A DNA stretch of 64,000 bases, taken from contig NZ_VITR01000019.1 of the NCBI RefSeq assembly GCF_007827955.1, forward strand, positions 1-64,000, written 5' to 3'. Shown one piece after another: positions 26,643 through 35,638 of the stretch. Both the position numbers and the translations under genes were made by a program. The notes beneath the pieces are model-generated. The model saw nothing but the letters and a program-made list of their open reading frames with translations, searched no databases and had not been told where the DNA came from. The stretch's first letter is position 1; each line of letters opens with the position of its first letter. The DNA is from Nitrospirillum pindoramense. Lineage in GTDB: Bacteria; Pseudomonadota; Alphaproteobacteria; Azospirillales; Azospirillaceae.

Positions 26643-28811
26643 TCACGAACGGACGATGAGGGGCACCAGGCCTTCCTCATGGTCGGAGATGGAGGCGATG
26701 ACCTGCCCCCCCATACGCTGGAAAAATAGGTCGACGGTGTGCTCACCCACCGTCAGGCGCCGCACGGTCAGCTGATCGATGCCGATGGGCAGCTTGGGCC
26801 GGTTCACATGGATTTCGCCGCGCCAGCCGTCGACCTGGATGCCGAGGCAAGCCTGCAGCAGCATGAAGACGGAACCGGCGGCCCAGGCCTGGGGCACGCA
26901 GGCCACCGGGTAGGCGATGGGCGTTTCCCCCTGCTCGCGCGGGAAGCCGCAGAACAGCTCGGGCAGGCGCATGCCGAAGCGCACCGCCGCCTCGAACGTG
27001 TCGCTCATCAGCTTGACCACCCCGCCGCGCACGCCGTAGCGCGCCAGGCCGGCGGCGCAGATGGCGGTGTCGTGCGGCCAGACGGACCCGTTGTGATAGG
27101 ACATGGGGTTGAAGCAGACCTCGGTATCCGCCAGCGTGCGGATGCCCCAGCCGGTATGGAAGGCGCCGGCCAGCAGCTGGTCGGCGACGCGCTGCGCCCG
27201 TTCGGGCGAGGGCAGGCCCACGAACAGCAAATGGCCGACGTTGGAGGCGCGCACGCGGCAGGGCCGGCCCTTGCCATCCAGCGCCAGGGCGTAAAAGCCC
27301 ATGTCCTCCATCCAGAAATGGGTTTCCACCGCCTGGCGCAAGGCCTCCGCCCGGTGCTGCCAATAGGCGGCCTGCGCGTCCTCCCCCCGGCGGGTAGCCA
27401 GGCGGGCCAGGCCGCGATAGGCGGCATAGACATAGCCCTGGACCTCGACCAGGGCGATCGGCCCCTCGGGCAGGCTGCCGTCGGCGTGCTGGATGCTGTC
27501 GAAGCTGTCCTTCCAGCCCTGGTTGGCCAGGCCGGATTCCTCCGCGCGCTGGTAATCGACGAAGCCGTCACCATTCTGGTCGCCCGCCCCCTCCATCCAG
27601 GCGGCGGCGGCGCAGAGGGAGGGCCATAACTGGTCAATGAATGCCATGTCCCCCGTGCGGTCGGCGTAGACGGATGCCAGGTAGATGTACAGCGGGGTGG
27701 TATCGACGCTGCCGTAATAGCGGCCGAAGGGCAGCTCACGCAGCACCGCCATTTCGCCCTTGCGCGTCTCATGCAGGATCTTGCCCGGCTGGGCGTCGCT
27801 GAAGGGCGCCGTCTCGGTGGCCTGGTGGGTGGCCAGGAAGGCCAGCACCCCCCGCGCCAGGCGGGGGTTCAGCCACATCATCTGCAGGGCGGAAATGATG
27901 CCGTCGCGCCCGAAAGCGGTGGAGAACCAGGGGATACCGGCATAGGGATAGGGGCCGGTCGCCAGCTCGGTCGTCAGCAGGGCGGTGTCGGCCTGGGCCC
28001 GGGCCAGCCAATCGTTGAACACCCGGCCGGAGCTGTAGACGCTGGCGCCCCGCCGCCGCTTGGTGCGCATTTCCAGCCGCGCCCGTACGGCGGCGGCGCG
28101 AAAGCGCACGCGGCTGGGCGTGGCCGTGCGCTCCGTCCCCACCTCGATATACAGGACGTGGCCGCCGCGCGTGGGCAGGTTGACGTTGAACACGGCGCGG
28201 TCACCCTGAAGGCGGTCCGGCGCCTGGCTGAAGGACAGGGTGGCCTGGCGAGTGACCTGGTCCAGCCCCTCATAGCTGAGCGTCACGCCATCGCCGGACA
28301 GCTGGGCCTCATGCGTGCGGCCGCGCAACTGGCGGGTGGAGCCGCGCACCTCGAACATATCGCGGAAATCGGCGGCGAAATTGAGGGTCAGCGGCACGAC
28401 GATGTCGCTGCCGCCGAAGTTGGACAGGGTCACCCGCTCATACATCCGGTTTTGCCACAGGATGCGCGTGCGCTCGATATGGATGACACCCCACAGGGTC
28501 ATCCCGCCGCCGGGGGCGGGCATGGGCACATTGGTGCTGTTGGCCGTGAACAGGATGTTGTCCTCGCTGAGCGAGGCGCCCAGCAGCGACGGCTCCTTGT
28601 CACCGATGCGCAGTTGATAGCGGGACAGGATGCGGGTGTCGTCCACGAACAGGCCATCCCCCTGCCCCTGGATGTCGCCATGGGCGTCGGCCACGACGAA
28701 GCAATCGCCGTGCTTCAGCGCGAACAGGCGGAAGGTCTCACGCGGGCCGCTGCCATCGGGGCCGGCAAGGCCGATGGCCGGGTCCAACTGTCGTTCGTCG
28801 AGGGCTGCCAT
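26643..28811 (-). CDS. Amylo-alpha-1,6-glucosidase / glycogen debranching-type glycoside hydrolase
   Basis: 722 residues from the ATG at 28811. The N-terminal domain (about 20-270) is a beta-sandwich of the GDE_N_bis kind: DGLFVDDTRILSRYQL, YERVTLSNFGG and LNFAADFRDMFEVRG. The C-terminal (alpha/alpha)6 barrel has GIPWFSTAFGRDGIIS (with the conserved Asp), GWKDSFDSIQHADG, YVYAAYRGLARL, and FNPMSYHNGSVWPHD. Enzymes of this architecture cut alpha-1,6 branches or related alpha-glucosidic bonds in stored or synthesised glucans. The gene follows a GT4 glycosyltransferase by 25 bp. Together with the neighbouring otsAB it suggests cytoplasmic glucan/trehalose metabolism. No signal peptide. The frame is open 71 codons upstream, within the neighbouring gene; this is rejected. 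Confidence 0.85.
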   Translation of the reverse strand: MAALDERQLDPAIGLAGPDGSGPRETFRLFALKHGDCFVVADAHGDIQGQGDGLFVDDTRILSRYQLRIGDKEPSLLGASLSEDNILFTANSTNVPMPAPGGGMTLWGVIHIERTRILWQNRMYERVTLSNFGGSDIVVPLTLNFAADFRDMFEVRGSTRQLRGRTHEAQLSGDGVTLSYEGLDQVTRQATLSFSQAPDRLQGDRAVFNVNLPTRGGHVLYIEVGTERTATPSRVRFRAAAVRARLEMRTKRRRGASVYSSGRVFNDWLARAQADTALLTTELATGPYPYAGIPWFSTAFGRDGIISALQMMWLNPRLARGVLAFLATHQATETAPFSDAQPGKILHETRKGEMAVLRELPFGRYYGSVDTTPLYIYLASVYADRTGDMAFIDQLWPSLCAAAAWMEGAGDQNGDGFVDYQRAEESGLANQGWKDSFDSIQHADGSLPEGPIALVEVQGYVYAAYRGLARLATRRGEDAQAAYWQHRAEALRQAVETHFWMEDMGFYALALDGKGRPCRVRASNVGHLLFVGLPSPERAQRVADQLLAGAFHTGWGIRTLADTEVCFNPMSYHNGSVWPHDTAICAAGLARYGVRGGVVKLMSDTFEAAVRFGMRLPELFCGFPREQGETPIAYPVACVPQAWAAGSVFMLLQACLGIQVDGWRGEIHVNRPKLPIGIDQLTVRRLTVGEHTVDLFFQRMGGQVIASISDHEEGLVPLIVRS

Positions 28812-28836
28812 GGAGGTCTGGTCTCGCTCGCGGGGG

Positions 28837-29901
28837 TCAGGAGGACGGGGCGGCGGCGCGCCCCCGCAGCAGGTTTTCGTAGGCGGCGACGTAGTTGCGG
28901 GCCATGGCGGCCACGGAGAAGCGTTCCTCGAACACCTGGCGGATGCGGGCGCGATCCAGGCGGCGCGCCTTTTCCACCGCGTCCACGGCGTCGGCGATGC
29001 TGTCGACGACGAAGCCGGTGACACCGGGGTCGACGATCTCGGACATGGCGCCGTTGTTCCAGGCGATGACCGGCGTGCCGCAGGCGAAGGCCTCGATCAC
29101 CACCAGGCCGAACGGCTCCGGCCAATCGATGGGCATCAGCAGGGCGGCCGCGTCGCCCAGGAAGCCGGGCTTACCGGCGTCATCGATCTCACCGACATGC
29201 TGGATGGCGCGGCCATCGATGCGCGGTTCGACATGCTCCCGGAAATAGGGACCATCATCGTCGCCCACCTTGGCCGCCATTTTCAGCGGCAGACCAGACT
29301 TTTCTGCGATCTCGATGGCCCGATCCGGCCGCTTGTCCCGCGAAAAGCGGCCCAGGAAGGCCAGGTAGTTCCCTGTGCCACCGGGCCCGTCGGCGGGCGG
29401 GCGGTACAGGTCCAGCGGCAGGCCATGATACACGGTGGCCAGCCAGTTCGCCTCCGCCAGCGGCTGTCGCTGCCGGTCGGAGATGGAGATCATGGGGTAG
29501 CGCGGCCACAACCCGTAGGACGGTGCCAGGTCGACATAATCCAGACGGCCATGCGGGGTGGTCACCGTCTTCCCCGGGCAGTCCTTGAAGAAGGGGAAAT
29601 GCATGAAATGGCTGAGGTGGAAGTGCAGCACGTCGAAGTCGTCGGCACGGGCCCGCACCCGTTCCAGCATGGCCAGGTGCGCCGCCACCGGCGATTTCAG
29701 CGGCGCATCGTCCAGCCACAGGGCCTTGGGCCGCATAGGGACCACGGTGGCCTTGGTGCCCGACTCCCCGCTGGCGAAAAGGGTGACGTCATGGCCAAGA
29801 TCAACCAGCGCATCCGTCAAATAAGATATAACCCTTTCAGTACCACCATAGTATGTCGGCGGCACCGTCTCATAAAGCGGAGCGATTTGCGCAATCTTCA
29901 T
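28837..29901 (-). CDS. Glycosyltransferase family 4 protein
   Basis: 354 residues from the ATG at 29901 (MKIAQIAPLYETVPP). Family marks are the N-terminal GGTERVISYLTDALVDLGHDVTLF, a central HGLPLDLYRPP, LAFLGRFSRDKRPDRAIEIA for the nucleotide-sugar domain, and the catalytic EPFGLVVIEAFACGTPVIAW (E-x7-E). GT4 enzymes of this subgroup, found beside amylo-alpha-1,6-glucosidases in proteobacteria, may build alpha-glucans or glucosylated solutes; substrate is not determined. It is first in a two-gene operon with the debranching-type hydrolase. Upstream DNA is AT-rich and likely holds the promoter. Confidence 0.85.
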   Translation of the reverse strand: MKIAQIAPLYETVPPTYYGGTERVISYLTDALVDLGHDVTLFASGESGTKATVVPMRPKALWLDDAPLKSPVAAHLAMLERVRARADDFDVLHFHLSHFMHFPFFKDCPGKTVTTPHGRLDYVDLAPSYGLWPRYPMISISDRQRQPLAEANWLATVYHGLPLDLYRPPADGPGGTGNYLAFLGRFSRDKRPDRAIEIAEKSGLPLKMAAKVGDDDGPYFREHVEPRIDGRAIQHVGEIDDAGKPGFLGDAAALLMPIDWPEPFGLVVIEAFACGTPVIAWNNGAMSEIVDPGVTGFVVDSIADAVDAVEKARRLDRARIRQVFEERFSVAAMARNYVAAYENLLRGRAAAPSS

Positions 29902-30127
29902 TGACGACAGTTCCCAAAATCGCTGATGGAAATTGGCGTCCGCGACACAGAAGTATTGATTGTGCGGCGCCGAAGGGACCACGACAACCGTATCACCACG
30001 GGGGGAGGGTAACCATAATTCTTAATGAATAGGGCATGGGGGCGAAGCCGGCGGCCATTCTTGCACCGCCGTCGCACCCTGGGCCTTTTGGACTATGACC
30101 GGCGCTTGGCCCTTCAGGGAATTATGG

Positions 30128-30292
30128 CAGCGGCACGAGATGGAGACTCGTGCCGCTGTAGGCCCCGACTGGGGCCGCCGGAGCGAGCACCGCCCAGTTA
30201 GTGTAAAGGGGGGCGCAGCGAGGACAAGCCTAGGCGGACGGATGTCCGCCGCCCGGCGACTGAGGGAGCATTTGAACGGCCACGTTCAAATG
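30128..30292. repeat. Cluster of four perfect hairpins in 165 bp
   Basis: Four exact inverted repeats follow each other. They are CAGCGGCACGAG/CTCGTGCCGCTG (30128-30139 and 30147-30158, 7-base loop), GGCCCC/GGGGCC (30161-30166 and 30171-30176, loop GACT), GGCGGAC/GTCCGCC (30233-30239 and 30244-30250, 4-base loop), and CATTTGAACG/CGTTCAAATG (30269-30278 and 30283-30292, loop GCCA). The last lies 10 bp beyond the HxlR stop on the minus strand and may terminate it, but that does not explain the other three. No coding frame fits. The cluster could be a dispersed intergenic element or a structured RNA. Confidence 0.8.
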
Positions 30293-30301
30293 CCGCGCGT
30301 A

Positions 30302-30796
30302 TTAGGCGGCGGGCTTGGCCTTGGTCGCATAGCGCTGGCGCACGCCCTCATCGGCGGCGGGGCCGGGAACCAAGCGGAAGTCGCGGCTGATGGCCGGCTT
30401 GCCGCTGACGCGGTCCACCAACATCAGGTCGGCGGGCAGGCCGGTCTGGGTGTCCACCAACTGCACCGACGGCCCCTCGGGCGCGAATTGCCGGTTGCCC
30501 CAGGCCAGAAGGGCCAGCATCACCTCGCGGAAATCGCGGCCACGGTCGGTCAACACATATTCGTAGCGGGGAGGCCGTTCGCTGTATTGCCGCTTTTCCA
30601 TCAAACCGGCCTCCACCAGCGCGGTCAGGCGGCGGGTCAGCATGTTGGGGGCGATATCCAGGCTTTTTTGGAATTGGTCGAAGCGCGTCATGCCGTGGAA
30701 GGCGTCCCGCAGGATCAGGATGCTCCACCACTCCCCCACCCGTTCCAGGCTGCGGGCGATGGGGCAGGTCAGGTCTTCGAAACTCTTGCGCTGCAT
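30302..30796 (-). CDS. HxlR-family winged-helix transcriptional regulator
   Basis: 164 residues from the ATG at 30796 (MQRKSFEDLTCPIARSLE, a usual HxlR beginning); an in-frame start at 30829 would add 11 residues. The HxlR domain runs from about 10 to 100: CPIARSLERVGEWWSILILRD with the N-terminal Cys often used for redox or aldehyde sensing, then FDQFQKSLDIAPNMLTRRLTAL (recognition helix) and the wing YEYVLTDRGRDF. The C-terminal 60 residues are a less conserved extension. Such regulators commonly control a nearby or divergent gene; none is obviously linked here. The 3' side runs straight into the hairpin cluster. Confidence 0.88.
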   Translation of the reverse strand: MQRKSFEDLTCPIARSLERVGEWWSILILRDAFHGMTRFDQFQKSLDIAPNMLTRRLTALVEAGLMEKRQYSERPPRYEYVLTDRGRDFREVMLALLAWGNRQFAPEGPSVQLVDTQTGLPADLMLVDRVSGKPAISRDFRLVPGPAADEGVRQRYATKAKPAA

Positions 30797-30922
30797 GGCG
30801 GGGCACACCAGGGATGGCGGATCACGCATCCGCGACTTTCATGGTGCAAGTGTAGGGCCGCCGCAGTGGACTGCGCAAGGGGTTGCAACCAGGAACTCAC
30901 TGTCAAGGCCGGTGGAGCGACA

Positions 30923-31264
30923 TCATTTCCAGTAGGCCTTATATGCATCATATGATGAGAAGAAGGTTTCGTAGTCTGGATACGGAATACCCAGCAAAAT
31001 TACCTCTATGCCTTCCATCATGCCGCGGAAGTCTTCGATGCCGACTCCGGCACACTCGATGGCACCGAACTTATCTGAATGTGCGGTCAGTGGCGGAGTG
31101 ACAGTACGATCAGCATGAGCCTCATCCACGAAGTATGCATGACGCTGAGAGTCATAGGCAGATGTAGGTTCAAATTTTCCCGATGCGACCCCCATTGGCG
31201 GGTCGGTCGCATCAAGGATGGCATATCCGATTACAACATCACCTTGCTGGATTGAGACTTTCAT
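30923..31264 (-). CDS. Conserved hypothetical protein
   Basis: 113 residues, soluble, no signal. The segment ATDPPMGVASGKFEPTSAY recalls a short motif (D-P-P-M-G-V-A, then F-x-P) seen in small uncharacterised proteobacterial proteins; no function is known to me. The DNA is markedly poorer in G+C than the neighbours and uses codons such as ATA and AAA that are otherwise rare here, pointing to later acquisition. It lies 14 bp upstream of nothing in its own direction except the HxlR gene, and 14 bp after the stop of the small acetylation-cluster gene. Confidence 0.6.
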   Translation of the reverse strand: MKVSIQQGDVVIGYAILDATDPPMGVASGKFEPTSAYDSQRHAYFVDEAHADRTVTPPLTAHSDKFGAIECAGVGIEDFRGMMEGIEVILLGIPYPDYETFFSSYDAYKAYWK

Positions 31265-31278
31265 ATCCTAATCCACTT

Positions 31279-31620
31279 TCAGAAATGCAGCCCCTGGAAC
31301 CAGCGGAACAGGGCCTGGAGGCCGGTGTAGAGATGCCCGGCGCCGATGGCATCCATCCAGTCCTGCCAGGCCTGCACCCAGCCGGACAGCCGGTCGGTCA
31401 CCGGGTTGATGGGCAGGCCGTTGACCCAATCCGCCAGCGGGTGGGCGCCCAGCGCCAGGGCCACCAGGGTGGCCACCGCCAGCGAAAGGGCCACGGACCG
31501 CAGACGGGAGGGGGACGCCCCCTCGATCACCTCGACCGGGTTGTAGCGGGGGCGCACCGGCGGGGGCACGGGGGTCACCTCTGCGGCGGCTGACAGGCGG
31601 CGGGTCGGGATGGCGTTCAT
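31279..31620 (-). CDS. Small single-pass membrane protein of the O-acetylation cluster
   Basis: 113 residues from the ATG at 31620, 13 bp after the MBOAT gene stop. A proline-rich cytoplasmic N-terminus (about 1-45) precedes one TM helix (RSVALSLAVATLVALALGAHPL) and a Trp-rich tail (WVQAWQDWMDAIG, FRWFQGLHF) that should face the periplasm. Nothing similar is recognised, but its position after algI and the topology suggest an accessory subunit of the acetylation complex. The frame is open upstream inside algI, which is ignored. Confidence 0.6.
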   Translation of the reverse strand: MNAIPTRRLSAAAEVTPVPPPVRPRYNPVEVIEGASPSRLRSVALSLAVATLVALALGAHPLADWVNGLPINPVTDRLSGWVQAWQDWMDAIGAGHLYTGLQALFRWFQGLHF

Positions 31621-31633
31621 GTCTCGGCCCCCG

Positions 31634-33067
31634 TCAGAACTGGAAATAGATGAAGGGGGCGACGCCCTCTGGCGCGCAGGCCTGGATGAGCACCACGGCC
31701 AGGCCCACGGCGGCCCCCATGGCGGGCAGCGGCACACGCCGCACCCAGTCCTCCACCCGGGCCAGCCGGTCGCCCGGCAGGAACTGGCTGGCCAAGGTGC
31801 CAATGATCAGCAGCAGGGTCAGTGGCGTCACAGCGGTGGGCAGCACGTCCCAGCGGCCGAACCCGGCCAGGAAGCGCCCGGCCAGATCCAGCGTGGGCGC
31901 CCGGAAGAAAATCCAGGTGAAGCAGACGAAGTGGAAGGTGGCGACGATGGCCGCCACCCGCTGCCAGCCGCGCAGGCGCGGCGCCTCCCATTCGCCCAGA
32001 GTGATGGCGCGCAGGCGGTTCACCAGCAGCTCCGCCACCAGCATGCCGCCATGCAACGCCCCCCAGATGACGAAGGTCCAGTTGGCGCCGTGCCACAGGC
32101 CGCCCAGCAGCATGGTGATCATCAGGTTGCGGCAATGCGCCCACAGGCCGCCCCGGTTGCCGCCCAGGGGGATGTAGAGATAGTCGCGCAGCCAGGAGGA
32201 AAGGGAGATGTGCCAACGGCGCCAGAATTCCTGCAGCGAGCCGGACCGATAGGGCTGGTTGAAGTTCTGGGGGAAGCGGAAGCCCAGCAAGGCCGCCAGG
32301 CCGATGGCGATGTCGGTGTAGGCGCTGAAATCGCAATAGATCTGCATGGCGTAGCCGTAGGTGGCCAGCAGCAGATCCAAGGCGCCATAGCGGTCCGGGT
32401 CCATGAACACGGCGTCCACCAGATCGGTCGCCAGGTAATTGGCCACCACCACCTTCTTGAACAGCCCGCCGATGATCAGCAGATAGGCGCGCGTGGCGCG
32501 GATGTCGTCCGGGTTGGGGCGTTCCCCGATCTGCGGCAGGAAATGGGACGCGCGGACGATGGGCCCCGCCACCAACTGGGGAAAGAAGGAGATGTAGAGC
32601 ACCAGATGCATCAGGCTGGCCGGCCGTCGCAGGGTGCCGCAGTATAGATCCACCAGATAGGAGATGCCATGGAAGGTGAAGAAGGAGATGCCGACCGGCA
32701 CCACCATGTCCAGGAAGCCCAGGCGCACGGGCAGGCCCAGTACCGTGGCCGTGTCGTTGACCGCGTGGCTGGTGAAATCCGCATATTTGAAAAAGGCGAG
32801 GACGGCCAAATTCACCGCCACGGCCAGGGACACCGCCAGCTTGGCGCCGCGCGGCGTTTCCTGGCGCACGATGACGTGGCCCGCCAGGTAATTGAACAGC
32901 GTGCTGCCGCCCAGCAGGAACAGATAGCGCCAGTCCCACCAGCCATAGAAGACGTAGCTGGCGGCGGAAAGGAAAGCGATACGGCCCTGCGGCCACCGCA
33001 CCAGCGCCCAGGCGAGGGCGAAGACGATGAGGAAGAACAGCCCGAAATTCAGGGTGGGGAACAGCAT
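31634..33067 (-). CDS. MBOAT-family O-acyltransferase (AlgI-like)
   Basis: 477 residues, about 10-12 TM helices. MBOAT hallmarks are PVGISFFTFHGISYLVD, FFPQLVAGPIVR, FNQPYRS followed by FWRRWHISLSSWLRDY with His286, and LLGGLWHGANWTFVIWG with the catalytic His326. AlgI-type proteins move acetyl groups from the cytoplasm to a periplasmic acceptor that acetylates exopolysaccharide. The two SGNH proteins upstream in the same operon would be the periplasmic partners (AlgJ/AlgX or WssI role). The target polymer is not shown by the sequence; cellulose made by the bcs genes of this window is one candidate. Confidence 0.93.
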   Translation of the reverse strand: MLFPTLNFGLFFLIVFALAWALVRWPQGRIAFLSAASYVFYGWWDWRYLFLLGGSTLFNYLAGHVIVRQETPRGAKLAVSLAVAVNLAVLAFFKYADFTSHAVNDTATVLGLPVRLGFLDMVVPVGISFFTFHGISYLVDLYCGTLRRPASLMHLVLYISFFPQLVAGPIVRASHFLPQIGERPNPDDIRATRAYLLIIGGLFKKVVVANYLATDLVDAVFMDPDRYGALDLLLATYGYAMQIYCDFSAYTDIAIGLAALLGFRFPQNFNQPYRSGSLQEFWRRWHISLSSWLRDYLYIPLGGNRGGLWAHCRNLMITMLLGGLWHGANWTFVIWGALHGGMLVAELLVNRLRAITLGEWEAPRLRGWQRVAAIVATFHFVCFTWIFFRAPTLDLAGRFLAGFGRWDVLPTAVTPLTLLLIIGTLASQFLPGDRLARVEDWVRRVPLPAMGAAVGLAVVLIQACAPEGVAPFIYFQF

Positions 33068-33077
33068 CGGGCGTTCC

Positions 33078-34466
33078 TCACCGGCCGGCCGCGACGCCAG
33101 TATCGCCAGCCACCACCGAGCGCGGCGGGGCGGCCCCGGGCTGGATATAGCCCTGGTACTGGTCCATCAGCCAGGCGAAGAAGGCGTTGGCCGTCAGGGT
33201 GTAGCCCTCCGGCGTCAGATGGACATGGTCGGCCCGGGCCAGCGGCACGGCCTGGCGCACCCACCGGTCCATGCCGCAGGCTCCCGGCATCAGCTGCGAC
33301 CAATCCCAGAACACATAGTCGCCGGACTTGGCGCCCTGGGCCTGCAGCGACCGCACCCGGCCCAGCATGGGCGGCGTATACCAGGCGCACTTGCCCAGAG
33401 GCGGCGGCGTGTCCTGGCAGGGGAACACGGCATCCTTGTTCGCCACCTTTTTACAGGCGGCGGACTCCGCCTGCCCATCCAGGGGGCCCAGCACGATGAC
33501 CGCCACCGGGCCGGCGTTCAGCCGGCGCAAGGCCGCCTTGAACCGGTCCTGATAAGCGGTCATGTCCAGATCGCGGTCGAAGCCCTCATTGGTGCCGTAG
33601 GCCAGGATCACCAGGTCCGGCTTGCGCTTGGCCAATTCCAGCGCGACCGTTTCGGGATTCCAGCGGTCCATGGTGGTCAGGCGGGCACCGACCACGCCGG
33701 CACTGTCGAACACCACGCCGGGCTTGGCCCGGTCCAGCGACCAGCCGGCGATGTCCACCGGCCGGCCGTCGGCCGCCACCAGCTTCAGCTGCTGCGCCTG
33801 GCCGGCGGTGGGCAGGGTGATCCAATCGGCCTGGCCGGCGGGGCCCTGCGTCGCAATCTGCTTCACCACCCGGTCGTCGATCAGCACCAGCAGGTCACCG
33901 CCGCCCGGCTGGCGCACGATGGTGACGCCGGCGATGTCGAAGCCCAGCCCATCCTTTGGGGTGACGCTGATGGCCGCGCCGCGCGCGCGGCTGCGGGCGA
34001 CGAAGCCGGTCATGCCCCAGCCCGGTGGCGGCGTGTCGCTGAGGCTGTTGAAATACTGCCACTTGCCTTCCTGGGTCACCGCGACATCCGGCCGGCGCGA
34101 CCCGATATAGGGCTTGCCCGCCGGCATGTAGCCGGGGCCGGCCGAACCAAAGCGTTCCTGCAAGGCGTCGCGCAGGCGGGTGGTGAAAACGCCGCCGGCG
34201 GTGTGGCTGTCCCCCAGTTGCAGGATGTCGACCGTGCCGCCGTGGCCGGCCTCGATGGCGGCCAGACGCTGGAAAAGCCGTTCGAAGCCCGGATTGCCAT
34301 CATAGGGGGAGAATACACGCGCCGGCAGCGCCGACGGCGGGGCGACACGCCCCACCGCCGCCGGGGTCGCCTTGGGGGTGCTGGAAGCGGTGCGGCCCGC
34401 AGGGGCGGCGCTGCAGGCCGCCACTGCGGCCAGCATCAGACTGAGAGACAGGAAACGTCGGCGCAT
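33078..34466 (-). CDS. SGNH/GDSL-hydrolase-like lipoprotein
   Basis: 462 residues from the ATG at 34466; a TTG at 34475 overlaps the previous stop. The N-terminus MRRRFLSLSLMLAAVAACS is a lipoprotein signal with lipobox Cys18. SGNH blocks are visible: ILQLGDSHTAG (Ser nucleophile), VVGARLTTMDRW, LAYGTNEGFD (block III Asn), and RADHVHLTPEG with the Asp-x-x-His dyad. It also has a beta-sandwich-like middle. Beside algI it is probably the periplasmic esterase or acetyltransferase acting on an exopolysaccharide. The intact catalytic residues suggest activity. Confidence 0.82.
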   Translation of the reverse strand: MRRRFLSLSLMLAAVAACSAAPAGRTASSTPKATPAAVGRVAPPSALPARVFSPYDGNPGFERLFQRLAAIEAGHGGTVDILQLGDSHTAGGVFTTRLRDALQERFGSAGPGYMPAGKPYIGSRRPDVAVTQEGKWQYFNSLSDTPPPGWGMTGFVARSRARGAAISVTPKDGLGFDIAGVTIVRQPGGGDLLVLIDDRVVKQIATQGPAGQADWITLPTAGQAQQLKLVAADGRPVDIAGWSLDRAKPGVVFDSAGVVGARLTTMDRWNPETVALELAKRKPDLVILAYGTNEGFDRDLDMTAYQDRFKAALRRLNAGPVAVIVLGPLDGQAESAACKKVANKDAVFPCQDTPPPLGKCAWYTPPMLGRVRSLQAQGAKSGDYVFWDWSQLMPGACGMDRWVRQAVPLARADHVHLTPEGYTLTANAFFAWLMDQYQGYIQPGAAPPRSVVAGDTGVAAGR

Positions 34467-34471
34467 GGGGA

Positions 34472-35551
34472 TCAAAGCTGCCGTGCCGGCGTGCCGATGA
34501 GCGCGCGGCCATGAGAACCGATGGAAGAGCCGGCGGCGGCCCCGGTGGCGGCACCCGGGGGCTGACCCGACGATGGCGTGACGGGCAGGTCAGCGGGGGT
34601 AACGTGGGGGGACGCAGCCGGCAGCGCAGCGGCGGGGACCGTGGCGGCAGGGGCCACGGCGGCGGGAACTCCGGCTGATGTCGTGGCGGCCGACGCCGGC
34701 GTGGCAGGCGTTTCGGCGGCGGGCGCGGGGGAGGCGACGGCCGGGGTCACGGCGGGAGCGGCGGCGGGGGCCGGGCGGGCGGGGACGTCCGCCGGCTTCG
34801 GCGCCAGCTTGGCCACGGGCGCCGAAGCCATCTGCAAGCGGGTCAGCACCTTGCTTGCCACCAGTTGATAGCCATAGCCGGTGAAGTGGATGCCATCGTC
34901 GGAGCGCAGCTGCTGGCTTTTTTGCCGGCTGTCATCGATGCGCGCCATGAAGTTGCCGTCGGCATCCAGGTAGTCCTGGTAGAGGGGCAGGAACACGGCG
35001 CCGTACTTCTTGGCCTCCGCCTCATACAGGCCGGTCATGAACTTGGCGTCCTCGTTCGTTTCCGGCTTGCGCATGACGGGAAGCCCGATCCACACCGTGG
35101 TGACGTGGTGATCCTTCAGCGTCTGCAGCAGCCAATCGATGCGCTGGGTATAGACGTTGGTCCAGCCGGGCGACTTGAACAAGTAGCCCTTGCGGTTCTC
35201 ATCCCGCACGCCCTGCATGTCGTTGGCGCCGAACATGACGATGGCGTAGCCGCCCTCCCCCGCATCGTCGATCTGCCGGGCGGTTTCGGCCTGCCAGTTG
35301 GCATAATCGGGACGGGTCAGCCCGGCGCCCAATTGCGAATGCCGCACCAACCGGGTTTGCGGCTGGGACTTCAGCCGGTCGTACAGGCCGCTCCACACCC
35401 CGTCGGCCAGGGAATCGCCATAGACGGATATGGTGGTCTGAACCGGAGCGGCAGGGGGCGGGAGCGTCGCGGGTGGGGCGACCGGCTCAGCGCTGGCGAC
35501 AGCGGACAGACAAAAGAAAGCGCCAAAAACAATAACTAACCGGCGGTTCAT
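34472..35551 (-). CDS. DUF459-like SGNH family protein with Ala/Pro-rich tail
   Basis: 359 residues from the ATG at 35551. A signal peptide ends AVASAEPV. The SGNH domain (about 40-235) has VYGDSLADGVWSGL (block I), MFGANDMQG (block III) and SDDGIHFTGYGYQLVA (Asp-x-x-His), matching DUF459/OAT-type proteins linked to polysaccharide acetylation. From about residue 240 to the end there are some 120 residues almost entirely of Ala, Pro, Thr and Val, a likely disordered spacer or envelope-spanning tether. It is the first gene of the acetylation operon and overlaps the next by TTGA if the alternative start there is used. Confidence 0.82.
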   Translation of the reverse strand: MNRRLVIVFGAFFCLSAVASAEPVAPPATLPPPAAPVQTTISVYGDSLADGVWSGLYDRLKSQPQTRLVRHSQLGAGLTRPDYANWQAETARQIDDAGEGGYAIVMFGANDMQGVRDENRKGYLFKSPGWTNVYTQRIDWLLQTLKDHHVTTVWIGLPVMRKPETNEDAKFMTGLYEAEAKKYGAVFLPLYQDYLDADGNFMARIDDSRQKSQQLRSDDGIHFTGYGYQLVASKVLTRLQMASAPVAKLAPKPADVPARPAPAAAPAVTPAVASPAPAAETPATPASAATTSAGVPAAVAPAATVPAAALPAASPHVTPADLPVTPSSGQPPGAATGAAAGSSIGSHGRALIGTPARQL

Positions 35552-35638
35552 CGAGCGCCCCTGACTGCCGAACCTAGTTAACCAATACACGACACGGACG
35601 GCGCCATTACGACCGCCCGCACCGTCATACCGGGAGTC

